Assembly (NCBI GenBank): GCA_963693315.1
Contig: CAVNZG010001094.1
Location: 19,349-83,348 of the forward strand
Direction of reading: 5' to 3'
Length of the DNA stretch: 64,000 nt
Source of the DNA: Diogma glabrata
Taxonomy: Eukaryota > Arthropoda > Insecta > Diptera > Cylindrotomidae
The notes beneath the pieces were generated by a model. It searched no databases and had not been told where the DNA came from. It worked only from the letters and a program-made list of their open reading frames with translations. This document shows positions 41,665 to 52,339 of this stretch, piece after piece (position 1 is the stretch's first letter; every line of letters starts with the position of its first letter). The position numbers and the translations under genes are program-made.

Positions 41665-41731
41665 TTTTGGATTTTTGAGATCAATTAAACTCAAGTAAGT
41701 AAAGAAGTAATTGGAATTTTTTCAATACAAA
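41665..41731 (-). mobile_element. Short SINE copy inside hAT-type element
   Basis: 67 bp of the SINE 3' end, flanked by a perfect 13-bp duplication AGAATCGTTTTAA (41652-41664, 41732-41744). Perfect duplication shows recent retroposition of a 5'-truncated copy. Confidence 0.9.
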
Positions 41732-42949
41732 AGAATCGTTTTAAATTAAAACTTATCTTGAAATGGTTGCACCAACCAATTTTTTACCAGGCTTCAGCCC
41801 TAAAAGCATATGCCATTCTATCGGCTTTAGTATTGTCAAAGCCTTTTGCTGTTTAAATATTTCTCAGGGAGGTAGGTACGTTTTGAAAACCCCAACGGAC
41901 CACCATGTTATCTGATTTTCAGGAATATGTTGATGCTGCTAAACGAGAAATGAAATCGCCTGGAACTACAAGTTGACCCTCTATGCATCCATCCTTTTTA
42001 AACATATTATTTCTGAGCAGTTGTTTACGTATCGAAAAAGAGCTATTACAATTTTTAAATTTTTTGAAAATCATGAAATCAAGACATATTTACTTCTTTT
42101 AAAAAGGTTGCTTCTCAATTATAATAGATTTAATGCTCCCTTTTATAGCAGTTCTTTCTTATTCCACAAGTTGTATGGAGAATCGAAACAATAGTAATAT
42201 ATTGTGTAAGTGTTTAATGCAATATTTTATTTTTCAAGGAAAATTTTACGATGTGAGCGAGGCATAAGCGAGCATTAAAAATTTTCGAGAGAATAAAATT
42301 CATTAAAAACGAATCCAATACAACGTTTAATCCTCCGATAGAGTAACATTTATTAATTTAAATTGAATTATTTTAAAATTTGTTGATAAAACAAGTAAAA
42401 CGAGTAAAGAAAAACAATGAATTTTATTGTATTTTTTGAATAATTAATTCCAAACAATTAAATAAATTTGATTCAATTTCGATATCTATTTAATTATTTG
42501 GTATTTTGAAAATGAAAAGTCTATAAAAAGCCTAATGAAAGCCCTACCTGATGAAAGACATCAAATTTTATACTAATGAGAAACCAAAAAACAATCTTTT
42601 GGAAATTTTATTCAATTTAATCATAGTAGTCTTTGTCTTTTTCAATATTCGAGAGAGGGACATGCGCCTCAGTTTGAATTGACTGTTTTTTATATAATCA
42701 GTAGTCAGTACGTCTATTCCGGCATTTCTCTGGGAATTGTGAATTGAGAAAAAAGTGCAATAAATGAAATAACGAAATATTTTCTAATATGAATTTGTTA
42801 TATCCCGCGGCACGGAATACTAGTTATGAAAAATTGCTACAATTTATTTCCCAATTCCTATTTCACGATGTACCGGAATAGGGCTACAGGTCGAAAATGT
42901 TTGCTTTTGATTTTTTATAACATGCAATCAAATTTTTATAAAATAAAAT

Positions 42950-43088
42950 AATAGTATATTAAGAAACTAGTTTCATAATCGACGATTTTATCGCACGCAA
43001 TCTGTTTAGAAAACGACCCGCGCAGCGGGGAGTTTTCTAAAGGATAAGTGCGATAAAACGTCTTATGAAACGAGTTTTTTATACTATT
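42950..43088. repeat. 139-bp imperfect hairpin
   Basis: Outer arms AATAGTATA...TATACTATT, then GTTTCATAA-CGA-TTTTATCGCAC against GTGCGATAAAACG-TTATGAAAC, then AGAAAAC-CCCG against CGGGG-TTTTCT around a short loop. Same outer ends as the hairpin at 35886-36021. Confidence 0.82.
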
Positions 43089-43527
43089 TTTTCTATTTTG
43101 CATTTTTTGTCTTGAAATTTTAAAAAATCTTTTTTATGTTTTAATGTTTAAAAGAAAATTTCTAAAAATTTCAATTCAAAATAGTAAGCTTTGCGTTTCA
43201 TCATATTTCTATATATTTTTTGTTGCAAAACTAGCTTTCATAAAATGTGTATTTTATTAAAATATAGTCAATTTGATATTTTGTTATTATTACTAATTAT
43301 TTTAATTAATTAAAATATTTAACACTAATTTGGATTATTTTTTAATAATAAGATTAATTAATAGGAATAATTTTATTTATATAATTATTCGTTTTAACTT
43401 TCACTGACGTTTGTATGACCAATGTGACCAACCTTGAAAAACAAAACTTTGCGTATCTTAATGAAGGCCATTTCGATACGCATTTGGGTATCGAAATGAC
43501 TTTATTTTAGACGCAAAATAGAAAAAA
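43087..43527. repeat. Possible MITE with 15-bp perfect inverted ends
   Basis: TTTTTTCTATTTTGC at 43087-43101 and its exact reverse complement at 43513-43527. A further hairpin with perfect CATTTCGATAC/GTATCGAAATG arms lies at about 43470-43500. No duplication was established, so the element is only probable. Confidence 0.5.
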
Positions 43528-45663
43528 TTTATTTCAGCATTCAATACAATCAAATAAATTGTTTTATTGTGTTCCGCCACATTCGCGGTACAGAATAAAA
43601 TTAACAGCTGTTTGTTTCATTCCATATATTAAGACTAATAACGTACACAAATATAGCCGTAAAAAACAGAGATAAACCTATATTTATAGTTGTCGGAAGG
43701 ATAAATATTGTTATAATTGTGGTGGTTTTTGAAGTTTTTTCAATAAATAATTCAATTTATATGTATATTTTTATTGAAAACTTTATGGGAATTTCTGAGG
43801 GATTTTTTCCTTAAAAAAAACAGGAAAAATCGGGAATTTTGGATACGTCAACGGGAAATTCGTTTTTGAAAATCTGGCATCACTGCCATGTAACGGAAAT
43901 TCCACCTTCATCATGTTTCCTGGTATCACTATATCACCACTTTCCACATGTCTCCTGTTTTTCTCGCCGCAATTTCTAATTATTTGTCATATTTCATATA
44001 AATGCTTCTTTCATTAAACTTTCTCGAAAACAAACCAATAATATTTTGTTGATCAACTATAATCTATACGATCATGATAGATGATAGTATAGCGATAGAA
44101 GATCCAAAATTAACATGTAAATAATTGCAATGAAGACAAAACCTTTAATTTGAGGAAGAAGCAAACTGTATGTTTTTTTGATCAATTGTTGTTTATACAT
44201 TTATTATGCAATGATTGGAAAATGGTTGGCGGGAATACGGGAGATGTAAGAGAGTAAAATGTTTGTTTTGGAGAGTCCCGACTGTAGATTGAGTACAAAA
44301 ATTTAATTTTGATAGGAAATGAAGTTACGCGCCGTATTTTTGAGATCAGCCAGTGATGATTTATTGATAATGCAAAAGCATAAAAATTTAGAGTCAGTGA
44401 TGATTTATGGGCAAAAGCATTAAAATTTAAAATTCAGTGAAAAATAAATTTGTGAGTTTTTGAGCAAAAAGTGTTTCAAACACCAGCTAATAATTTTAGC
44501 GATGCTAGACATTAAATGGATAAGTTTTGATTTTATTATTTTCTTAGTTTATTTTTATTTTCTTTACTTAAATTTTTAATTTTTTTTAACTTATTCTAAT
44601 ATTATAAAAGCCGCATTAAATTCATTGCGTCTATCACGTGAAATAAATTTGTTCTTGGTGGTTAAAAGTGTCTCGAATCCAAAGGATTATTGTTGGAGGT
44701 GCTAAATTGGGTCGTAAATGGAACAGATGCGATTGATTAATTTTTAATAAAGTTACTTTTTTTAATTTTCTATATCAACTCAAGGTTATATAGTAATTAG
44801 TACATATAATTTTATAAAAATCAATGGAAACGGATCTGTGTAGAAAGTTGTTTTATTATTTGGAATTGATATAACTTTTCATATATAGCTTGTTATATTT
44901 CAAGTGTATTCCAGCTATGTACAGATATACGTTTCTATATTAAAAACTTAATTTAGGATTTTATATTATTTGGGTCGAATAAATTCTAACGCTCAAATTC
45001 TACCGAAACTCATTTCGTTGTTTCCTGTTGGTTTTGATGATCGGTAATTGTAGTTACCTCACTTTCACTGTGTGTTCTGTAAGGCAATTGATTTTGGTAG
45101 TTAAAAAGAAATAAGGGTTGAATTCTTCTTCAATATTTTTTTTTGTTTGAAATCTGGAAACACCAATTAATAATTTTTTGTTAGGATAAGTTTTTTTTTG
45201 TTTGTTTGATAGTTTGTTTTTTCTTTTTTTTTTTATAAATTTAATTGGCTATACCGAGCTCTGATGGAGTGCTAAAAGTTTTTTTTTTGGAGTCATGCGG
45301 AGTGTGCAAAGGTGGACACGTAATCGCGATGTAACCTAAACATCGCCTTAAATGTTAATACGTTGGCGAGGGGAGGGAGTCCGAAGGGTCTACCACCTCA
45401 TATATACTAGTTGTTCTCACTCCAATCACCATAAGATTTTTTTTTGTTATTTGTCTGCTCTTAATAATGTTAGTATAAACCAAGGCACCATAAACCACCA
45501 AAATCCACGACCAAATTTACCTTCGGCCAGAGCAGCCGCAGACCGAGATAGCAGCAGACGTGTGCCCGAACGATGACTGGATTATAATGTTTATTTTTCA
45601 AATCATTTTTTTTGTTCCAATTTTAATACTTCAAAATGAAGTATTAATAAAAAATATACTACA

Positions 45664-47668
45664 ACCATAGAGTCGCTCGTTCGAGAGAGACGTAGGCCTG
45701 CCTGAAATCAATGAAAAGTTGGCTCACAGGTATGTTGAACTCTCGACACTTTTCCAAAATCATCCTTATGGAGGAAAGTACATCGGTAGTACCTCGGCAC
45801 CGCCGGAAACCACACTGATATTCTCCAAACAGTTGTTAAGCAAAAGGATTGATTTTGGATAGCAAAATGTAGGAAAAGATCTTATATGCTGTGCAAAGGA
45901 AAACGATTCCTCTGTAGTTTGCACATTGTAGGCGATTACCTTTTTTATGGATTGGTATCAACATAGCTGTGTTCCAGTCCTGTGGCATGGTTTCAGTCCT
46001 CCAGATCATTTGCACAAGTTTAAACAATCTTAAGGATAGAGTTTCACCACCATGCACAATCAGTTCGGATGTTATATCGTCGATACCAGGAGCTTTATTG
46101 CGTTTTAATTTTGACAGCGCCGCTTTGAATTCCTCTTTAGTTTGTTCGTTTACATGTACCTTTGACGCACGAATTAGCTTTGCTCGTCGCCCGACTTGTT
46201 GCTGGTCACTTAAGTTGAGAAGATTCTCAAAATAAGCGGCCCAAGTATCTAAAATATTTTTAAGGTCTACTTGTAGCTCCCCATCTTCATTTTGAATAGC
46301 AGTCGATCTAGTTTGAGGGCCCTTCTTTAAGGTTTTGACCTGTTGAAAGAAGTTACGCGATTGATGTTCCTTATTGAAGCTTTCAATCTCCTCACACTGT
46401 CTCTTCCACCATTCTCTCTTCGTTCGTCTACATAGCTTTGTAATGGCTTGTCTTGCCAGTTTATAGTTCTCCTTCGTGGACCTGGGGTTGCGTCCTTGTA
46501 GACACTTCAGATAGCAATCTCTTTTGTATTGAATAGCGTCAAGGAATGCTTGATCCATCCATGGCTTCTGAGAGTGGTTCTGTGGTTGTCTAAGTATTCC
46601 CTCAGCAGCGCTTAAAACAGCATTTTTTAGCAAATACCATGACTTATCGACGTCTCCATTAATGGTTTCTGATTTATCCAATGTTTCGGCAATATGGATT
46701 TGATATCTCTCTTCTGTTTCAGCATTCTTTAATGATGAGATGTTAAAACGTTTCCGTTGATTGAGTTTTGGAATGCTTGGATTTGGGAAGTGGAACCTTA
46801 TCGTTGCACATACAAGGAAGTGGTCACTTCCAATGTATGCACCTCTAAAGGATCGCACATCCAGAACGCTCGTAAAGAAACGTGCTGTTACTAGAACGTG
46901 ATCAATTTGATTTCGAGTGTTTCCATTCGGTGAGACCCAAGTCTGCTTATAAATCGATCGATGCGGAAAGAACGTACTGGCAATTCTCAAATTATTTGAA
47001 TTCAAATGCAGGCTGTTGGGACCCACCACATTTCCGTTAGAGATATCTCTTCCAACCTGTCCATTAAAGTCACCAAAAACCATAATGAAGTCGCGTGTGG
47101 GTGTTTTTTCAATAACCTCTTCCAGTGCTATGTAGAAATTAACCTTCTCGTTGACGGTCTTAGCTTCAGTAGGTGCATGCACGGCAATAAGAGAAATATT
47201 GTTATATGTACCGCGAACACGTAGGTAGCAGATCCTCTCACTGACCGGGATGAATTTCATCACGGTTTCTTGTATGCGTGCACCAACAAGAAAGCCAGTT
47301 CCACATTCTCTTCGAGAAGGATAACCCCTACAGTATAGAGAGTGACTATCCAAATCTTGTTTTCCGATTATCAGCTGTCTAATTTCTTGTAGAGCAATAA
47401 TATCCATCCTATACCTCTCAGCCTCTGTTTCTAGACTTATAGGAGCATCAGGATCGCTCAGGCTGCGCACGTTCCACGTTCCGATTCCGTAGTCTGGTCC
47501 GTTTTCCCGTCCAGGTAAAATTCTTTTGTTGTTTCCGGGTCTGTTATTCTCTTTCTGACAACCAAATTTAACATAATAAGTTTTTTCCGGAGTTAGGATG
47601 TTAACCTTAGGCCCAACCCAAATTGTAGTGAATGGGTCCGTTTTGCATACTAAGGTCACCAAAAACAA
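45664..47668 (-). pseudogene. RTE endonuclease and N-terminal RT half
   Basis: A 610-codon frame (45836-47668) followed, after one in-frame stop at 45836, by more RT in the same frame (GEYQCGFRRCRGTTDV, FIDFRQAYVSLERATLW) to the insertion at 45664. The APE-type endonuclease shows GTWNVRSL (N66), LQEIR (E95), VHAPTE (H164), FGDFN (D200, N202), NQIDH (D256) and SDH (D282, H283). All expected catalytic residues are visible. RT begins near residue 540 with NKAPGIDDITSELI, then PIHKKG and NYRGI. The first exon-like methionine is not a proven start; RTE homology probably begins a little further upstream. Endonuclease nicks DNA and RT copies RNA there; this copy is dead. Confidence 0.9.
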
Positions 47669-47880
47669 ACTTTACACGTTTATATAGCGAGCCGTTTGAT
47701 TCAAGACAGACGCCCGCTCCAAGCCGCCCCTGACATGGAGAACAGACGCTTGAGTAGCATTGGTTGTAAGGCGCCAATTCGCCGTGATGCAGCGTCATTG
47801 ACAAAGAAGTTTTAACTCTGCTTGTCTCCAATACACCAACCTTATTCTATCAGCATTAATTTCGGATTTCGCTACCCCCC

Positions 47881-48541
47881 ACTTCGCTAACCACAAATAT
47901 TTCTTTACTTGTCTTAAAATTATTTAGAAAATTTTTTACAATTTTCGTTGATGTAGCTTAAACTTAAGAAAATTAAGAAAAATATCAAATACATATGGCC
48001 TTTCTCATCTTTTGTTTAGCATCGTTCTTGGTTCGTAATAATTTCAATAATATCGTTTCCACAAAACCATTTTATGTTCGATTAAAACAAGAATCATAGC
48101 AACCAGTATACAATCGGATATTTACAATATTTAAACTACGAGCTAATGCATGCTAAGAATTCCCGACAAACATTTTGTAACCAACAGTCCCTCTACAGTT
48201 CCAATGTCACCGCCGAAAATAAAAGTTTTATCTGTAAATATGACGAAGGCGAACTACAAACACAAAACGAAATAAAAATAGTTTAAATATCACCAGCATA
48301 TATTCATCTTTGCTTAAATTCTCGTTTGCAAACAACGAAAATTATCGAAATACCCACGAGTATGTCCCGACATTAAAAATGGTTGTGTATTGTATTGTAT
48401 TCCTCACTATAATTATAGTTTAAAAACACGAACGCAGTTTTAATTATATATTGGAACAGAGTAGACTCCTTGTCAAAACATGTTATAAAAATATTTAGTT
48501 TTAAGTTTTTCTTGTTTCTAAATTTCAAAAATTGTTTTATT
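47881..48541. other. AT-rich DNA, nothing recognised
   Basis: Lies between the RTE 5' end and the long-TIR transposon. No reading frame or terminal repeat is apparent. Confidence 0.5.
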
Positions 48542-48545
48542 TTAT

Positions 48546-49152
48546 GGGCTATTATTTTGAAAACGTAGATTTTTTTGTTGATTTTTAAATTTTTGATTTT
48601 TAAAAAATCTGAAATTTTGATATATTGTTGGCATTGACAAAAGGAAAAAAGTAATTTCTGCTTTTATTTTTTGAGTACTCTGAATCGGAGTTATGCGCGG
48701 TTGAATTTTGAGGCTTTTTCACGTAGTTTTTGGTAATGGTGGCAATGTTTTGTGAATAGGTGCCACAAATTTCATCCGAATTACGTATATTTTTGCAAGT
48801 AAAAAGGAAAATAATTGAATAATTGAAATAAGTAAGTTTAAAATTAATAACTTTTCTCTTTTCCGCAAGGCGGCGCGTAAAACCTTGATTTACTTCAAAG
48901 CTCATATCTCAAAAAGTAGGCTTTTTTTTTTTGTTTTTCACAAATTTTAAAGTAAACATATGCAGCTATAAAATTGAGAAATAAAAAGTCAGCAATTCAA
49001 TATGGATTTTTTCTTACGATTTTTTGAAGTTTGGTATATGAAAAATTCACTTGTGTTTTTTATTAAGTTAATAAACCTGTACTAAATGTGGATCTAATAA
49101 ATTAAACATTTCATATTTTAACACCTGCAATAAATTTGAACCATTTTCTGTG
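48546..49152 (+). repeat. Left terminal inverted repeat
   Basis: Pairs with 50803-51403. A 101-codon minus frame in it reappears in the right arm with about four to seven changes, as expected from the repeat itself. Confidence 0.88.
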
Positions 49153-49530
49153 CGGTTAAATGGTTAAAAACTTATTAAAAATTAATTTAAGTTAAGTGGT
49201 AAAATAAAGGAATTTAAATTATTAAAAGAGTGTGTAAAATGTTTATTCATTTTAAAAAATGTCTATTCAGCCCCTTTTTACTAATTAAAATCTCATTAGA
49301 GGCTCATAATTTTAACATTTAAAATTTCTAATGACGCCCACAAACGGTTTTTGACCAAATCATACTTGCATCCAATCAAAATATATTAAATTGTACCTAC
49401 CTAATTTTACCTGATTCTACCTATGTCAAAACTATTTCAAGGGTATATATATATTGATTGAATTGCCTTATAATCAATTATATTCCAAAATATTTAGAAG
49501 ACATAACGTTTAGAAAAGATAATAATAGAA

Positions 49531-50556
49531 ATGCCTTTCAAATTGTGCTGTAACTTGTACGGTCTCAAAAATCATCAGCGGACATCAAAAAATGTGAAAC
49601 TGGTCACACCAGCTGTTATTCAAAAAGCTGCGACCCTAAATTTTACTTTGCGTGATGACCAGTTTATATGTGAAACATGTCGCACTTATATCTATAAAAA
49701 TAAGGTAAATTTAATTATTTTATTAAAATGAATAAAAATTCATATGCAACTAATATTTTCTATACAGCAGCTTTCATGTTCGGAAACTATCGATAGTGAA
49801 ATTATTTCTTTAAATCAGGATGTTGAAAATGTTCCAACGAACGAAAATATTCAAATACCTCCAGCATCTTTAGATCCATCACCAGTTTCGGTTGATACTA
49901 TATCTCCACCAGTTCCTGAACTACTTAATGACATTTTAGAAGATATTAACAATGTTCTTGGAAGTTTAGCCGAATCTCCTATCAAACAAAATCATATTAC
50001 AACAGGAAGTTATAAAAAAATTGCAAGTGTCACATCGGCAATAAGTCAAAGAATATTTCAAGTAGATTCAGTTAAAGTGTTATCACCAAACGAGGAATGT
50101 GAATATACATCATGGCTTATGAACCTTAAAAAAGAGTTTAAAGATGCCAGCTGTAAATCAAACCAAGTGTTTTTGTTGACAACTCTACCACGTAAATTTT
50201 GGTCAAATCAACGTATCCAGGATGAATTTAATACATCAAGACGACTGGTAGAATTCGCCATGGATCTGTTGGAAACAGTAGGTCCTTACAGTTGGCCTCA
50301 AAGCAAACAAGTGCACAGTTTGTCACAAAATATAGTAAAACAAATTCAAACATACTTCTTATCAGAGGAAATTAGTAGAACAATGCCTGGCCTTAAAGAT
50401 GTTGTTACTATTACAGAAGGATCGACAAAAATTAAGAAATCAAAGCGGTTGGTGTTATGGACCCTCACCGACATCTACGAAATGTTCTTGGAAGAAAACA
50501 AAGAACTCAAGGATTCCACTGTTTTTTACCGGATAACACTACACCCGATAAAATAA
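49531..50556 (+). CDS. Two-exon transposon gene, 320 aa, unknown function
   Basis: Exon 1 is 49531-49704, the intron 49705-49767 is 63 bp (GTAAAT...TATACAG), and exon 2 is 49768-50556. The joint is in phase 0, giving 58 + 262 residues. The N-terminal part has C6, C7 and C47-x2-C50 (FICETC), a possible zinc-binding unit, with KLVTPAVIQKA between. The rest is acidic and proline-rich (about 75-110), then helical, with RKFWSNQRIQDEFNTSRRLV and, near the end, ISRTMPGLKDVVTI and KRLVLWTLTDIYEMF. I recall similar MPG-KD and KRLVL-L-E-Y-F motifs in transposon-linked animal proteins, from memory only. The end, after EENKELKD, looks truncated. It may be a transposase or accessory protein. Confidence 0.7.
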
Positions 50557-50802
50557 TTGCCAAAATGTTTTCTTTTTCTGATGATCATAAATATTTCAAT
50601 TTAAAGGCAAAAAAAATATATAAATTAATTTTTTAATGTATTTATTTATAATATTGATTAAATTATAATGTTTATAGGAAACATATTTTTTTAATTTTTT
50701 TTCTAATGTTAGTGTTGGTGATGTTGAAATTATAACAAAATCTTCGATCATTGGGATCTCCAATTCTTATTCTGAATAAAAACCTGTTTCTCAATCAGAA
50801 AT

Positions 50803-51403
50803 ACACAAAAAATGGTTCAAATTTATTGCAGGGGTTAAAATATGAAATGTTTAATTTATTAGATCCACATTTAGTACAGGATTATTAACTTAATAAAAAA
50901 ACACATGTGAATTTTTCATATACCAAACTTTAAAAAATCGTAAGAAAAAATCCATATTGAATTGCTGACTTTTTATTTCTCAATTTCATAGCTGCATATG
51001 TTTACTTTAAAATTTGTGAAAAACAAAAAAAAAAAAGCCTACTTTTTGAGATATGAGCTTTGAAGTAAACCAAGGTTTTACGCGCCGCCTAGCGGAAACG
51101 AGAAAAGTTATTAATTTTAAACTTACTTATTTCAATTATTCAATTATTTTCCTTTTTACTTGCAAAAATATACGTAATTCGGATGAAATTTGTGGCACCT
51201 ATTCACAAAACATTGCCACCATTACCAAAAACTACGTGAAAAAGCCTCAAAATTCAACCGCGCATAACTCCGATTCAGAGTACACAAAAAATAAAAGCAG
51301 AAATTACTTTTTTCCTTTCGTCAATACCAACAAAATATCAAAATTTCAGATTTTTAAAAAATAGTTGTTTTTTTTTCGATGTACGTTTTCAAAATAATAG
51401 CCC
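50803..51403 (+). repeat. Right terminal inverted repeat
   Basis: Mirror of 48546-49152; differences include agcggaaacgag here against the equivalent of tgcggaaaagag on the left. Confidence 0.88.
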
Positions 51404-51572
51404 TTATATATTAATATTTATTTCCAAATAATAATGAACATATTAATAAAAATATCTCAATTAATTTCGGTTTTATTCAATCATTTTTAAGAGAATTATA
51501 ATATAAGAGAGTATGGTAAAACAATAATAATATTATTATTATTATAATGTTCTATTATTGTTAGAATTTATA

Positions 51573-51960
51573 TATCAAATTACCACAAACAACCGAAAGT
51601 AGCCGGCACAACTACGATCAGTATCTGAAATATAACCATAATTGTGCCCGTAAAATGACTAAAAATTACCAAAATATAACCGAAAAAACATCACCTATAA
51701 TACCTGAAATATAATCGTTATATTGTGTCCGTCAAATTACCAAAAGCAACCTAAATGTAACCGACGCAAATACCATTTAGTAACTGTAGTATAACCATAA
51801 TTTTATCCAGCAAATTACTAAAATCAACTTAAAAGTAACTGAAATAGTAACCGTACGAATACTGAAATGTAACCGACACGGTCCTCGTTCGGTTACCGTT
51901 ACCGCCTATTGTCTGACCAAAATACGGTAACAAATCAGTAACGTTACCACTTGTGCCCGA
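51573..51960. repeat. Degenerate AAC-rich tandem repeat
   Basis: Three to four diverged units of about 80-95 bp of the form caaattaccaaaa-caac-aaagtaaccg...gaaatataaccataatt at about 51575, 51650, 51735 and 51810. They are followed by the opposite-strand motif ggttaccgttaccg near 51894, so part of the block is inverted. Confidence 0.65.
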
Positions 51961-52029
51961 TCACAGTCACCGGTAACATTTCAGTCTTTTTACGGTTACA
52001 TATAGCAAAATTGTTTGTCGGGCGAAAGG

Positions 52030-52329
52030 GTGTCCCAAAATTAACGCAAGATTTAAATTTTCCGTCATTTGTGCAGTAAGATGTTGGAAATCTGAAAAAC
52101 AAAGAAATTGACAGTTGACAGTATAGGGTTAGTACAAATTGAGCGTTACACGATACAATAAAAGAGTACGTGCGTATGTGCCAGCAAAGCAGTGGAGACC
52201 CCATAACCCTACCCTATGTAAATAACCCTATCCTACATATGTACTTTATGATTCAATCAAAAAATACCAATCTACAGTCTAAAATCTTATCTTCTATTTA
52301 AATTAAACCTTGCGTTAATTTTGGGACAC
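52030..52329. mobile_element. MITE, 300 bp, GTGTCCC ends
   Basis: GTGTCCCAAAATTAACGCAAG at the left and its exact reverse complement at the right, then RTTTAAWT on both. The ends resemble mariner/Tc-type termini. No transposase. A clear duplication was not found. Confidence 0.82.
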
Positions 52330-52339
52330 TTTTTATAAA

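Larger units (their letters stand above)
41546..43885. mobile_element. hAT-type element, 2.34 kb, without intact transposase
   Basis: Termini CAGTGTTGCCAGAT and, inverted, CAGTGATGCCAGAT, with a perfect 8-bp duplication CCATGTAA (41538-41545, 43886-43893). Subterminal G-rich and C-rich runs (gcgggaaaaaact; aggaaaaatcggg) occur at both ends. A 73-codon plus frame (41973-42194) shows no clear transposase domain. It contains a SINE copy and hairpin elements, so it is older than those. Confidence 0.92.
41541..45663. mobile_element. Solo LTR (about 1.78 kb) carrying a hAT-type insertion
   Basis: The outer ends are TGTAACGG and TACTACA (TG...CA), flanked by ACCA at 41537-41540 and 45664-45667. Excluding the inserted hAT-type element and its duplicated 8 bp, the LTR is about 1,775 bp. 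It interrupts the RTE frame exactly between two codon positions that rejoin cleanly. No internal coding region is present, so it is solo. Orientation is not determined. It includes a 45-48-bp direct repeat (gtcagtgatgatttat) at 44350-44440 and a less AT-rich block at 45300-45590. Confidence 0.82.
40140..47880 (-). mobile_element. RTE-type non-LTR retrotransposon with nested insertions
   Basis: The 5' half (endonuclease and start of RT) lies at 45664-47880 and the 3' half (rest of RT and tail) at 40140-41540. Removing the DNA between 41541 and 45663 with one copy of ACCA joins the frame exactly: ...ATLW on the right half continues to SALVSMGIPGKL on the left half. So this is one element split by a later solo LTR. 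A SINE sits in the 3' half and a hAT-type element sits in the LTR. Element limits are approximate. Confidence 0.85.
48546..51403 (+). mobile_element. Long-TIR DNA transposon with spliced gene
   Basis: Outer termini GGGCTATTATTTTGAAAACG and its exact reverse complement, flanked by TTAT at 48542-48545 and 51404-51407. The inverted repeats are about 600 bp each and roughly 95% identical. The unique 1.65-kb interior carries a two-exon plus-strand gene. A 4-bp TTAT target is close to the TTAA used by piggyBac and Kolobok elements, but I cannot assign a superfamily. The protein looks truncated at its C-terminus, so this may be an internally damaged copy of a larger family. Confidence 0.88.

Noticed and set aside
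48600..51364. 101- and 103-codon frames, one in each arm of the long-TIR transposon
   Set aside because: Similarity follows from the inverted repeats; both read outward, low-complexity, no domain.
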